Assembly (NCBI GenBank): GCA_002794785.1
Contig: NBBA01000015.1
Span: forward strand, 496,001 to 560,000
Source of the DNA: Coniferiporia sulphurascens
Lineage: Eukaryota > Basidiomycota > Agaricomycetes > Hymenochaetales > Hymenochaetaceae
DNA: 64,000 nt
Reading direction: 5' to 3'
In this document: positions 1 through 12,200 of the stretch, in pieces
Numbering within the stretch: the first letter of the stretch is position 1
How the letters are laid out: each line of letters begins with the position of its first letter
Made by a program: the position numbers and the translations under genes
The notes under the pieces: model-generated
Told to the model about the DNA's origin: nothing
Databases searched by the model: none
What the model saw: only the letters and a program-made list of their open reading frames with translations

Positions 1-2341
1 GGACTTTCGTGAAGTAACTCTCAATGCCTCCCGACCCCTTCACAAACGCGCCAATCATCCCGTCCGGACGCACAATAACGACCTTGGCACTATCATCAAC
101 TCCGTATCCGCGATGCGCGTGCCCCTCCTTGTCTTCCAAAACGAGGTCAGCCTTCGATTCTTCACCACCGGATAAAGCGTTTGTGCTCGGGACGATGAGC
201 ATTGTTTGTACCAAGTTCGCCGGAAGCTTTTTCAATATACCTCCCAACTCCAAGAGGAGAGCGGTGTCAGCAGAGAAGACCAGGATAGAATGCATGCTTA
301 GGTTGAATATGTCGAACAACCTGACAGATTCCCCTTGCTTTCCTTTAGCATTATCGACCTTCTCTAAAGTCGTATTATCGAAAAGCACTGTAAGTCCGGG
401 GGCATCCGGCGCGCGGTCTCCGGCACGCACAGTACTTCCCACCGTCCCGTACGCGTTCTTTTCGGACTCAGAGACACCCTCGGCAAACCGCTCGTCCAAC
501 ACGATCGGGCTCCAGCGGTAGTTCAGCTCGAGCTGGAACAGCTTGCGCTCGCGGAAGAGTGGATCGGTTTCTTGACTTTCTTTTCCCCTGCTGCCACTCG
601 TTTTCGTCAGGGGCGCCGCTGCCTTCTCGAGTGCGTCAATTGTGCTCTGCATTTTACGCGCCGCGTCGTGGTCGTTTGTGATAGGGTATACTTTACGATG
701 GAGCCGCTCGGACTCTAGAAGCACGTCTCCAATTACGGGGAGCCTCTCTTCTTCGTACGATGTGAGGAGTGCCGGAGGCGCGTGTTTCTTGACGACGAGA
801 GAGAGCTTCCAGGCAAGGTTGAACTAGGAGATGCGATTTGTACCGACCAGGGCATACATAAATCGTACATATTAATAACTCACTGCGTCCTGGATGCCCG
901 AGGACATTCCTTGGCCTCCCATAGGCGAGTGAACATGTGCGGCATCTGTAGACGGACCCTAAAATTAAGCCCAGTGCTCGTTGTAATTATCTGACGGAAG
1001 AATCGTACCTCCCGCTACAAATACCCTTCCTTTCTGGAAGTGATTCACCATTCGAACGTTCAGTCTTTGCAACGAGAAATCGTTATTAACGACGTGTTTT
1101 ATATGGAAGGTGCAGTATAAGCGGGAGCTAACCTCCAATTCGTCTTTGTATGAATCTTCGTAACCTGTAGATCCGACCTGCCCGTTAGCCTCCTCAGGAT
1201 ACTTTGCAGCTTTTCGAGGTCCGCTTCGAGGCACTCCTGTGCGATTTCGAAATACTTAGTTCCGGTGACCATGAGCTGGTATCGCTCCGGCACGTTTGTG
1301 CTCCGTATGCCCACACTTTATGAGGGAGGACTATTAGGATCATTTCAAACTAATGATGGAATACGCAAGTGTAACGAACAAAACTGAGGTCGGATCTCCA
1401 AACATACTAAAGCCCTGAAAATTATTTGTTAATAATCAGACTTCCTGAAGAAAATAAATGGGAACGCACGGTCTTGTCGATCCCTCTCAAGTCAATATCC
1501 GCGTTAAGCAACACTTCTGCTTCGCGAGTTTCGCCAAGGAATTGTAGTCCAATCAGCTTGCGCACGACGCCTAGAACAGGAGTCGTATGAGTTTAGAAGA
1601 AAGGAAGAGTCCTGGTAGAATGTGACTACGCACCTCGACCGCCGTCCGCCCCTATGACATATGAGAAGATTGCTCGCTCTATTTCTTGCTTTCCATCCGC
1701 AATTTTGGTCAAATTTACGATTACACCATCCCCGTTCTGTTCAACTCCGAAGACCGCGGTACCCAGCTCGATCCGACCGCCTAGCGCTTCGACGTGCGCG
1801 CGAAGAACGCCTTCGTGTAAGTACTGATTTACCATTATTGGCGTGCTCTGATATACGGTATGCGCTTGTTAGAGTGCCTTGGAACTTCCGGCGTATATTA
1901 AAGCTTACTATGGGGAATCCTGGTTGAGCCTCCATGGGTTCTGCCATTGGAACGGACTTCAAAACCTGGTATGGGTTCTCGAGATCATAGTAGTGGAGAA
2001 TCAAAGCAGGTGTGCTCAGTGATAAGACATCTGGAAGTGTCCCGAGGAAATGCTCTATCTCCTGGATACGTTGCTTTGAAGACAATAATTTCTTAGGACG
2101 ACAAGGCGAGTACGAAAGGACTAAAGAAACTTACATACATCCCGCACCCTTTGGAGGATTGATGGTGCACGGCTTCTTTCTCTACAATTCTAACGGAAAC
2201 TCCATTTTTCAGAAGAGCCAGGGCGACGACGAGTCCAGTGGGGCCTGAGCCGACCTGTGGTCATAGAGCACGGGCCGGGGATCAGAGCTTAAGTCGAAGA
2301 TGTGTACATATATCACTGACAATGAGGACTTGAGGTGACAT
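1..2341 (-). CDS. FAD-dependent aromatic hydroxylase (phenol 2-monooxygenase-like), copy 1; 3' end cut by window edge
   Basis: Single-component FAD/NAD(P)H aromatic-ring hydroxylase of the PHBH/phenol hydroxylase fold. Read on the minus strand from ATG 2341-2339 (MSPQVLI), a phase-0 intron leads to the FAD-binding motif VGSGPTGLV. Further exons give RIQEIEHFLGTLPDV, the second FAD motif GADGGRG (about 1630-1650), STNVPERYQ, and DAAHVHSPMGGQG (about 905-945). A long last exon (from about 824 down to 1) holds the dimerisation/thioredoxin-like C-terminal domain and ends at SYFTKV, only a few codons short of the expected stop. I found no frameshift or in-frame stop; every intron has GT-AG and the same phase as copy 2. 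The family hydroxylates phenolic substrates using NADPH and O2; the actual substrate cannot be told. It is divergently oriented to copy 2. It may be the right-hand end of another duplication unit lying to the left of the window. Confidence 0.87.
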
Positions 2342-2411
2342 TATGTGGGGCACAAGCGAATGAGTTAGATCTTTGAGAGGATGGGTGCTTGTACAGGACA
2401 AGTCACACACC

Positions 2412-2420
2412 GTTTTTATG
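2412..2420 (-). promoter_or_regulatory. TATA-like box of FAD hydroxylase copy 1
   Basis: On the minus strand a T-run is followed by GCATAAAAAC, about 75 bp before the ATG at 2341. The same arrangement (T-run, ATAAAA, about 70-80 bp spacing) precedes all four FAD hydroxylase copies, which supports a core promoter role. Confidence 0.5.
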
Positions 2421-4073
2421 CAAAAAAAACTGGACCCTGTTTTTGCCTCGTTGACAGCGCCTTAGTGATACTGTCCGAGTTGCGGAGGGTCGAAGTCAGC
2501 AGACAGCTCAAGCGCAACTCAACTCTACGTAATTGCGGAAGAGTAAATCGAGTAGTGTCAACACGCGTAGGGCTTTGCTGAATGGATCGTGTTCTACGAT
2601 GTACAAATGCGAGTCGCTAAGCGGCGCGAAGATCGCCCGCGTTTCAATTTAGAGTTGATCGACACGTAATCTTATCTTTCTCTCCTTGTCTTATCCGATT
2701 ACCCCGTTTCATCGGAACTCCACGGGCGCAGGTGTCGGCGATAATTCGCATCTTGAGACCGCCTTTATATTGAAATGCCCTCGCTAATCTTTTCCGCTTG
2801 ATTCAGTAATAGAATCCGGTGGCGGCGAAGTCTGTATTTTTGCCCGTAGATGTGTGCACATGGCAGAGATATGTACGGACAGTACCAGGGTCTTCCCGGA
2901 AAATACCGTTGATACAGACTCTTACCTTTCAATACAGTACTAATGTTGAAATTTTAGCACGTGCAGTGGACCTTTTCCTTTCGGCTGTGCTGTAGCTATC
3001 TTAGTAGCGTGGTGCATCCATCGTGGCAATAGGCTGTGATGGGTGGAAGTGATCAGTGCACGCTTGCCTCATAGCCACCTATGCCATCACCTCGGTCGCT
3101 GGCGATGCGAGCTTATGCCGATGTGCAACAATACGGTGACGTTTCTATCCGGCAGAACTGCCTTTCACAGATGACTCTGGACGTTAGCGATCTGAGCGGC
3201 TGCTATAACGTGAGGAACCGCGTGATGGAAGTCAAGGTGAAACCGGTAAGTGCAGTCTTAGAGGTCATTTGTTATGGCCTAAGGGCTCTTTTGATAGAAT
3301 TCTGTTTATTCCGGATCTGTGGATCTCGTTCGGTCTAAAGATATAGGGCACCATGCTCACGGGCAGTGCGATATCCGCGCGACTAGTGCACCAGATGCTG
3401 GTAGCACCTACACGTAAGAAGCTAGCTTGTAATGAATTCCACTTTCCCCTTTCCCTGCGTATTGACCCAACAATCTGTTCTAGTCGCGTGCTCGATATGA
3501 ATAATGTATAAATGCACTGACAAGCGCATGACTGTAAAGTACGGACGCGGACCGGAATCACGCAGGTTCAAAATCATTCGGTAATAAGCTCGTAGAGAAA
3601 ATAATACCGATTTTTTTAATGTAGACAACTTCCACCATGTAATTTCCTAATAAATTTACCGCTTTTATTGCCTCTTTATAAAATAAGAATTAGAGAATAA
3701 ACTTGAAGTCTGTACTCAAAAAATGAGTTTTAAATTCAAAAGAGGGAAAAGATCGCCGTGGCAATATGAGACGCGAGCCTGGAGGTTCCGCAGTCGCCGG
3801 TTGCGACACTGTTCGTTGCCGAGCCTTGAGGGTCCTTAACGCGCAATCTGATAAAGGGTTGCATGCCGAGGGGCTTCGTACTCGTCGGCTCGGAGCGGCC
3901 TTATCTCGCAATAGTCAATTCCCTTTCTAGAAACGTTAATTTTAGGCAACAAATGAAAAGTGCAGACAAACGTTAATATTAAAAAAATAGCATTCACAAG
4001 CCTAAGCGACACAAGCTCGCACCAAGCTCAGTATTAAGCTCACGCTTCAACACATACCCCGGGCCGCAAAAGC
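2421..4073. other. Intergenic region between divergent FAD hydroxylases
   Basis: No gene recognised. The part nearest copy 1 (to about 2,700) resembles the DNA upstream of copies 3 and 4 (20,880-21,150 and 49,690-49,930), so it belongs to the duplicated block. The rest has short unconserved open frames only and is AT-rich around 3,600-4,000. Confidence 0.5.
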
Positions 4074-4514
4074 ACCATTGAGTGACTTCCCGCAGGCATT
4101 TAGAACACAATTTTCTATTCTAAATCTCTTTAAAAGCCCCGAGCCAAGTTTTCGGTCCAAGTCGAGCTGTTCTAAATCTTTGGAGTCTGGAGAGGGGGGT
4201 TGACCCCCCCTCCAGACGTACGCAGGTGCTAAATCTCTGTTCTAAACCTTTCCATCAGCCCTGAGTTACCTATTTTGGAATATATCCCCGACTTTGTCAT
4301 CGCCAGCATTCTGATGAGAATTTCTGCGCATTTGTAAGCTACCATATGTGGAAACACAAACCTGCACATTTATGAGCTGATCAGAAACAAGAAATTGATG
4401 TTGCCTTGTGTTACGGTTTAGAAAAGTGCACCAAATCGACCGGAAAAGTTCGGACCGGAGATTTAGAAAACTACGACGTGTTCTAAATCCCTGCGGGAAG
4501 TCACTCATTATGGT
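4074..4514. mobile_element. MITE-like element with about 30-bp terminal inverted repeats
   Basis: The left end reads ACCAT then TGAGTGACTTCCCGCAGG and ATTTAGAACAC. The right end, reverse-complemented, reads ACCATAATGAGTGACTTCCC, GCAGGGATTTAGAACAC, so the two ends pair over about 30 bp with a 2-3 base difference. The element is about 441 bp, has no coding capacity, and repeats the word TTCTAAATC several times inside (about 4113, 4169, 4478). No clear target-site duplication is visible, so the exact ends and the superfamily are open. It sits just 5' of FAD hydroxylase copy 2. Confidence 0.65.
4186..4216. repeat. G/C hairpin inside the MITE-like element
   Basis: TCTGGAG-A-GGGGGGT is followed by CCCCCCCTCCAGA, an almost perfect inverted repeat with a very short loop. 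It could form a strong cruciform or stem-loop. Confidence 0.6.
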
Positions 4515-4708
4515 AAATCCGCAGCCTCCAGATTGCGCAGTCCCCCCCAAAGAACCCGACACCTCGTTTTGGTGGTATTGGCCAGCCGGCTTCTACTCAG
4601 TTGTCGGAAGTAAATTCGGCAGGTGGAGGCTACGCAAGTGCTGCTGCCGAGCATGGTTGCAGTAGCAGATGCTCAGTCGTGCTCAATAAAATGGGTCTCC
4701 TTTTTTCG

Positions 4709-4715
4709 TATAAAA
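4709..4715 (+). promoter_or_regulatory. TATA box of FAD hydroxylase copy 2
   Basis: TATAAAA preceded by a T-run (TTTTTTCG), 80 bp before the ATG at 4789. The same T-run plus TATAAAA context occurs before copy 3. Confidence 0.6.
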
Positions 4716-4788
4716 TCAGCCCCCATATCCACCAACCCGAATCCTAAGCCCATACGACCACACATATCTCATACTAGTATTTCTAGAA

Positions 4789-7080
4789 ATGCCATCGCAG
4801 ATCCTCATTGTCAGTGGTAGATGCATAAACTACGAACTTTCTCGCTGATCCTATGGTCCACAGGTCGGCTCTGGTCCCACTGGACTCCTCGCTGCACTGA
4901 CTCTTCTGAAAAATGGAGTCTCTGTCAGGATCGTAGAGAAAGAGGACACGCCCCACCAGTCCTCTAAGGGATGTGGTGTCTTTGTGAGTCTCTTGATTCC
5001 TTTAATTTTGCCTCGCCTTTAAAAAGCCTTTTAGCATCGTATCGAGGAAATAGAGCATTTTCTTGGAACTCTCCCAGATATCCTAGCTCAGAGCACACCC
5101 GCCCCGGTTCTTCATTATTACAACCCCGAGAATCCGTATCGACTTTTGAAGTCCACTCCCATGACGGAACCCATGGAGGTTCAGCCTGCGTTCCCTATAG
5201 TAAGCTTTAGCATACGCCGATAATTCCAACTGGACTAACCCTTACCATACACCAGAATGCATCGATATTAGTGAATCAGTATTTGCACGAAGGCGTCCTG
5301 CGTGCGCATATCGAGGCCCTAGGTGGCCGGGTCGAAATGGGCACCGCGTTAACGGACATCGAGCAGACCGAGGATGGAGTCATCGCTAAGCCGACCAAGA
5401 ACATTGATGGAAAGCAGGAAACCGAATGCGCAGCTTTCCCCTATATCATAGGAGCGGACGGCGGTCGAGGTGCGTATTTTACTTGAGCCTTTCTTCTAAA
5501 CTCACACGACACCTGTTCCAGGCGCCATGCGCAAGCTGCTCGGACTACAGTTCATCGGCGAAACTCGAGACGCGGAGATGTTACTCAACGCAGACGTTGA
5601 CCTGAAAGGGATCGACAAGGATGTGCGTTCTAGTTTTATTTCCTTTGAGAAGCGGGAATAACCGAGTAATTCGCAGGGCTGTAGTATGTTTGGAAATCCG
5701 GCATCAGTTCTGTCCGTTATTATAAAGTATCTCACCGTGCTACTGAGTGATACTCACATTATCCTCTCCTAAAGTTTGGTAATACGACACACGAATGTAC
5801 CGGAGCGATATCAGGTTATGGTCACCGGAACGAAGTATTTCGAAATCGCACAGGAATGCAATGAAGCGGGACTTGAAGAGCTACAAAATATCCTGAGGAG
5901 GTTGACGGGAAGATCCGATTTACAGGTCACAAAGATCCACACCAAAACAAATTGGAGGTGAGGCCCTCGTTCACGATTTTCGCTTACTTATTCGTTAATC
6001 GCGCTGTCCCGCCATTAAGGTTGAACGTTCGAATGGTAGACCACTTCCAGAGGGGAAGAGTATTTGTGGCGGGGGGTTGGTTTGACTCTTTATTAAATCG
6101 CAGCAAATTGGACTTATAGTTATGGTTTGTCAACAGATGCCGCCCATGTTCACTCACCGATGGGAGGTCAAGGAATGTCCTCAGGTATCCAGGACGCCGT
6201 GCGTTATTTATATGTGCGACTTCTGTATGCCCTACCCGGTACTCATCGTACCCCTTAGTTCAACCTTGCCTGGAAGCTCGCCCTCGTTGTCAAGGGACAT
6301 GCTTCTCCAGAACTCCTTACCTCATACGAAGAAGAGCGGCTTCCAGTTATTGGAGACATGCTGCTCGAGTCCGAGCGGCTCCATCGCAAAGTGTACCATG
6401 TCGCTGACGGCGAAGCAGCGCAGAACACAATGAATGCACTCGAGAAAACGGCGGCGCCTTTGACAAGGACGAGCACCAGTAGTGAAGACAACCAAAAGGC
6501 CGATACACTCTTTCGCGCACGCAAGCTGTTCCAGCTCGAGCTCAACTACCGCTGGAGTTCGATTGTGCTGGACGAGCGATTTGGCGAGGGCGCCTCCGAG
6601 TCCGAAAAGAATGCGTACGGGACGGTGGGTAGTACCGTGCGCGCTGGAGACCGTGCGCCTGACGCTCCCGGACTCATTGTGCTTTCCAACAACGCGGCTA
6701 CGGGGAAAGTTGGTAAAGTCGAAGGAAAGCTAGGGGAATCTGTCAGGTTCTTTGACTTATTCGATCCAAGGGCGCATACTATCCTGGTTTTTTCGACAGA
6801 CAGTATTCTTTTCTCGGAAATAGGACGTACCCTGAAGAGGCTGCAAACGGACCTCGTGCAAACGCTGCTCATCGTCACGGATGCGGGATTTTCTCCCGAT
6901 GTAGAGAACTCGAATGCTGACCTAGTTTTGGAAGACAAGGAGGGGCACGCGTACCGTGGATATGGAGTTGATGATATTGCGAAAGTTGTTATTGTGCGCC
7001 CCGACGGGATGATTGGCGCGTTTGTGAAGGGGTCGGGGGGCGTTGAAAGTTATTTCACGAAGGTTCTCGGTTCAGTTTAG
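4789..7080 (+). CDS. FAD-dependent aromatic hydroxylase (phenol 2-monooxygenase-like), copy 2, intact
   Basis: Ten exons join without a stop: 4789-4809, 4864-4983, 5035-5199, 5256-5469, 5522-5622, 5677-5711, 5775-5957, 6020-6075, 6137-6198, 6259-7080. This gives 592 residues, normal for fungal FAD phenol hydroxylase-type enzymes. Visible motifs: Rossmann VGSGPTG at residues 8-14, GADGGRG at 168-174, DAAHVHSPMGGQGM from 299 (ribityl/pyrophosphate-binding GD motif), and a thioredoxin-like C-terminal domain from about 420 to the end. The Arg usually seen in the G-R-G segment after the first sheet is replaced by Lys-Gly-Cys (QSSKGCG). Intron 6 uses a GTCCGT donor and intron 8 GTTGGT, both weak. 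The expected reaction is NADPH/O2-dependent hydroxylation of a phenolic ring in the cytosol; the substrate is unknown. It is transcribed divergently from copy 1 and is the only copy on +. Confidence 0.9.
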
Positions 7081-8150
7081 TCTGCGCCCATTAGAATGTA
7101 GTGAACGATATTACAGTAACTCGTTACGTTGTTGTGAAGCATCTTATAATATGGAAGTGAGAAACCTAGCATTCCTTTGTCCGTATGATCAATACGTTCT
7201 TATCCCGGAGGCTCGGCCCGGAATTCGAGGAGTGTGATTTGTGGCTTGATGGATGTGATAACTTCTGGTCATTCTGAGCGCATGTCGACCTTTTCCAATT
7301 TCTGTGGCTATTTTTCATGTTTCGAGGGTGAGGTAGATAAAAAATCTTGGGCTTCTCTGCATTGGGACTGTGATGATCTTCATCGCGTGTACTGTACAAA
7401 GTATACCGAAAAATGATTGAGATGACCAGCAAGCTCTCAATGACTTAGCCTTTATCGGTAGATGTCTGTTTCGCTTAGCGATGACGAAGGCGTGCATATA
7501 CCTGAACCTCATCGTAGCGGACAAGTGTCTATAATCGGTATCGTGCGGGTGAACGTTCATCGCAGCCAAGGACTAGTCGTAAGCAATACTAGTCCGTTTA
7601 GTTGTCAATGTACTCGCAGGAGATCTTTATATAGAGATAAGGAGTGCTGGAAGTTAATGCTAACGGCGAATCGAGCGTTAAGAAGGATGTACTGTACAAA
7701 CGGCATTGCGGCTGTACCGCCGTTACTGCGACTGCCGCCACGAGGTTTTCTCAACCGTGAGAACTTTTGTATCCTGATTCCTCCAAGTCCGTCGAATAAC
7801 ATCCATAGAAACTCGAAATATCCGCTCAGGCTTTTCTCGATACTAAAATTTAATCTGGTATAGGGACATGCATGTTATCTGGACTTCTTTGTTCGCTGAC
7901 AATTCCGAACATCACCTTTGGTACAAAAACGATCAGAAAAATATGGCGTATGGTGTCATTCAGTATATATGTGTCTATGAAATATCCCACTTACTATGGC
8001 TCACTATATGCACCTATTGAAAATCACACAGACTATAGCAAACTATGTGTGCCTATAAAGTACTACCTGTTCTGACTCAAAACTATGGAGTACTACCACT
8101 TACCATGGAAATGGCCATTAATTGTCTACTGGCCAGTTTTTTCCTGATGC
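7081..8150. other. Non-coding stretch 3' of FAD hydroxylase copy 2
   Basis: No family recognised. An open frame of 133 codons at 7462-7863 (+) has no recognisable motif and no conserved counterpart here, so it is not called. TGTACTGTACAAA occurs twice (about 7388 and 7688). From about 7,860 to 8,100 the DNA is AT-rich with repeated ACTATGG/ACTATAGC-type words. Confidence 0.4.
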
Positions 8151-8154
8151 AGTC

Positions 8155-8520
8155 ACTTGGACACGCCCACTGGGCCCGAAATCGGGGTTCGGAGACGGAG
8201 AGGCAATGTGATTTCTAAAGTCTGCGGGTAGTACTCAGGCTGCAATGCGTACCAGACATTCGGGTCTGTAAAGGGATCTGTATCAAGCAGTCAAGTATAG
8301 TTCGGGGGGTGGCGCCGCGATCCTTGGGCCTGGTATCTGTTAGAGGTATCTCCTGGTATGGGACAGACCAGTCTAATAGACCCCTGGATAGGGGTTGCCC
8401 TGAAGTGCAGGGACACCTCCAGGGATGACCCCGTTGGGCACGCCCAAATACCTGCTTTGGGCGTGCCAAACACCTACTTTGGACGCGCCTAGATGCCATT
8501 TTGGGCACGCCCAACATAAC
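8155..8520. repeat. Cluster of GGGCACGCCC palindromic repeats
   Basis: TTGGGCACGCCCAA-like words recur: about 8158 (GGACACGCCCAC), 8432-8447, 8456-8472 (inverted, TTTGGGCGTGCC), 8478-8490 (GGACGCGCC) and 8500-8517. The second and third copies face each other and form a near-perfect stem (GTTGGGCACGCCCAAA / TTTGGGCGTGCCAAAC). This could be a decayed transposon terminus or a binding-site array; I see no coding in it. Confidence 0.5.
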
Positions 8521-9228
8521 TACCGGGCACGCAGTTGAACCTCCTGATTTAAATCTCCCTCAATTTACATAACCTCATGTTTTGCATGGGATTCTGTTTC
8601 AACTAAGTCATCCAATGTGACAGAGCCATGCCCCTTTAATTTTCTAACCAGTGAATTGCATATGAAAATCCTTCCACCAATCTCCATCCAAATCGAGGGG
8701 TTCGACTGTATTTAGTATACATGGAATAACAAGCATAAATAAAAGGGTTCAAGTTACCCTGCCTGATTCGGAAAATCGAAAACTTGTTTAGACTTTACCA
8801 CATCCGCCTGTTCACTGGATAGAAGGGCTTTTAAGGAAAAGGAACAACTTAAGCTACGGACGATTGGAAACCAGGGCTTTTATGAAACCCCACGAGATCC
8901 GAGTCAAACATACTGCTAGTAATGGATCCCTGGATCCCTGCGAAACACACTGGCACTCTGGACTCCGGAGTCTGAACAGCGCTGACTCCGGTCTCCGCCA
9001 ATCCAGAATCTTTCAATGAATTTGCACATTCCCATTGCATTGGCTTGTACGGATATGGCATGCGACGAAATCTGGTGCATGCTGCAGCTTTTGGCGCGTG
9101 AGTCGTGACCATCTCTGATGAGCCTGATCCAATAAAACGGAGGACCGTGCGTTGTGACTCCATGATTGGATCTCTCTTTCTTCCTCCCACCTCTGGTCTA
9201 GCGTCTTCCTCATCTCCTCGCTTGAACA
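8521..9228. promoter_or_regulatory. Upstream region and CT-rich leader of the dual-kinase gene
   Basis: No gene seen. The last 60 bp before the ATG at 9229 (about 9168-9222) are pyrimidine-rich (TCTCTCTTTCTTCCTCCC and similar), a common feature around fungal transcription starts. No clear TATA box was found at the right distance. Confidence 0.4.
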
Positions 9229-12200
9229 ATGTCGCCGACTGAACATGAACCTGACTTGGATGAGTTCAATCCGCTAACTTCGCAGACACCATTACGCGAA
9301 GACATTCTCGGACAAACGCTTACCAGACTTAAGCGTTTTGACATCACAGGGCGTGTTACATTTGATCGGGTAGCTGTCCCAGGCTTTGATATTGGCGAAT
9401 GGGGTCGTGTTGGCAAAACGGGTTGGGATGCCCGAATTCTTGTCGGCATCTACGATTCCCTCGATCGCGGCAAAGTGAGAGTGGCAATGAAGCGTTTGCG
9501 CTTCCGGGGAGTTAGCGACGGGGACAAGTACAAAATCCGGAAGGTGAGAGATCAGGAGGGATCCATTCAGATGATAGGCCTTCAAGGAACTTAAGGTGAA
9601 TTACAGGTCGCAGCGAATGAGATAAACATTTGGTACAAACTCAAACATCAGAATGTCCTCTTGTTTCTTGGCTTCATAATCGACGATGATGGTCTTCCCG
9701 CGCTTGTTTCTGAATACATGGATAAGGGCACGGTGCTGGATTATGTCAAGAAGGACCTCAGAGTCGACAAGATGCACCTGGTTTGTTTTCAAACGTCTTC
9801 TTCCATCTCATTATCATGTTGAAATAACTACACAGATTCTTGGCATTGCGGAAGGACTGGAATATCTCCACGAGAAAGACGTGATTCACTGTGATTTCAA
9901 ATCTGTATGCTTTTCCCCCCGTTGTCCGGGAGATGACTTATCGACGCCTCAAAGGACAACGTTCTAGTAACGTCTTCTGGTGATGCTGTAATATGTGACT
10001 TCGGAAATTCTTGTACGATAAATACCACGCATATCGCCCTGGGTGGTAGTACTGGTACAACACTGGGTGGACTGGCGGGGACCGTTCGGTGGATGGCTTA
10101 TGAGCTACTCACCGAAAGCGACAAGTACACGAAACACACTAAAGAATCGGATGTCTGGTCATTTGGCATGACCGTTTATGTGGATGTGGTCCATCTTGTT
10201 TATTTGTCATGACTCAGATCGTGCACATTTTAAGGAGCTGCTATCGAGAGGACGACCATATGCACGTATCACCATTGACGCACAGGTCGTAGCCACTATA
10301 ATGCGTAAACGGCTTCCTACCTTTCATAGTTTCGTCTGGCTCGGGCCAAGAAGCCACCAAGAAGGAGCGCGGGCCATATGCGAATCCTGTTGGGTCTTCG
10401 ATCCAGAGGAGCGGATCACAATGTTCGACGTTGTCAAGAGGCTGAAAGTCCTGAGGTGGGGAAGCTTTTAACTCCGCTCGTGACAGCTGTCCTGACACAC
10501 TCCAGTTCTGTGAGAGATGAGCCTGAGATTGAATCGGAGGATGAATGTAGTTGTTTTGTTGGGCCTCACAGACCCGCATACTATGGGCTTTCCGGCCGCC
10601 GTGCCTCGGGCAGCGTTTATTTTGACAATCTCCCGCACGTGCAATCACCTGCGAATCTTTTGGATTTGTCCATTTCCAGGCTCAGTCACCTTAATCTCAC
10701 AGGACTTGTCGCTTTTGACCGCTCGCGCCCGCCAGAAGGCATGAGCAGTTATGGCGACGTCTATTCCGGCATTTACGAACATCCTCTTTGTGGAAAAATG
10801 GCGGTGGCTATTAAATGCCCGCGCCATTATAATCAAGACAGTAGACCCGTAAAGGTGTGGATGTCTATCTCAGACCTTGGATGATTTCTTTACGAAAAAA
10901 TACAGACAACGGCGAAAGAACTCTATGTTTGGTCCAAACTCGAACATTCGAACCTCCTTCGTCTAGAGGGCTTCATTACCGAAGAAGGATGCCCCCTTCC
11001 GTCTTTTGTTTCTAAATGGATGGAGAACGGACAGGTGTTGGAGTATGCCAAACAACACTCTGAATGTGACATGATACATTTGGTCCGTCCTTTGTTCTTC
11101 TGTCTTATCACTTTTGATAATGATAATGAAAACTACTTAGATTCTCGGAATAGCTGAAGGACTAGAATACCTGCACAACAATGGTGTGGTACACTCGGAT
11201 TTGAAACCCGTACGTCCGTCTCATGGCGTGGTTTGTTATGATTTAATAGGCTTCTCAAGGATAACGTGCTGGTCAACTCCCAAGGGGATGCCGTGATCTG
11301 CGACTTTGGCCTTTCTCGCGCTCCAAACGCTACGCAGCCTGCACTGGCCGGGAACACAACCCCTCTCAATGGTATAATGGCAACTGTCTGCTTTATGTCC
11401 CACGAATTGCTTGCCGAACCTGAAATTTACAAGAAATTTACAAAGGAGTCAGACGTTTGGTCATTTGGTATGACGATATATGTGAGCTGTGCCCCGGTTT
11501 TTATTCTTTATTACAGAATGAGCTAATGTGCGGGCACGCAAGGAACTCCTGGTGAAAAAACGGCCATATGCACATATCGATGCGTATTTACGGATTGTAG
11601 TTGCTGTGATAAGTAAACAGCTTCCTTCTCCTCCAGAATCCTTCGAGACTTGGCCGGAGAGTCATAAAGGAGCCTGGGATGTATGCGGATTGTGTTGGAC
11701 CTTTGAACCAAAGAATCGTATAACGATGACGGATGTCGTTGAGAGGCTTAAAGCACTGGGGTGAGTAGGCTTTAAGCTCTAACGATGCATTACGAGTTAA
11801 CATGTCCCCAGCTCTTCAGCAGGTTACAGTGATGTCTCAGGGCTAGGGGTAACGACCAACAGCCAAGGGATGAGCCCTGAAGCTACTCAAGGAGAGCTCA
11901 GGGCGCGACTCTTAATGGAACCTGAGCCCGTCCTTACGGCCGGAAGGGACGAAAGAGGAGATGGCCACGAGACTAACTACCCTTTTGCCACCCTCGGATC
12001 GAACAAGCGCAGGCGCTCTGAACTAGGGGCTAGAGTCCCGGTCCCACCAGAGTACGTTGGCAGGGATTCCTTTGAGACGAATCACTAAGTTGCCATCGTT
12101 ACTGATACACCTAACCTAGGTCTGAGTCTACATTAGTTTTCGGGGCCCCTAGGGTAGAGCAGACGTTGTCCGACGCCTCGGTAACTTCCGAGGGCTCCTT

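Noticed and set aside
24..521. 165-codon open frame on + at the left edge
   Set aside because: It is the antisense of the last exon of FAD hydroxylase copy 1, whose minus-strand frame carries the family motifs.
6546..6938. 130-codon frame on minus inside FAD hydroxylase copy 2
   Set aside because: Antisense shadow of the last exon; equivalent antisense frames occur in the other copies because codon bias is shared.
7462..7863. 133-codon frame on + after FAD hydroxylase copy 2
   Set aside because: No motif, no counterpart in any duplicated block, overlapping frames on the other strand.
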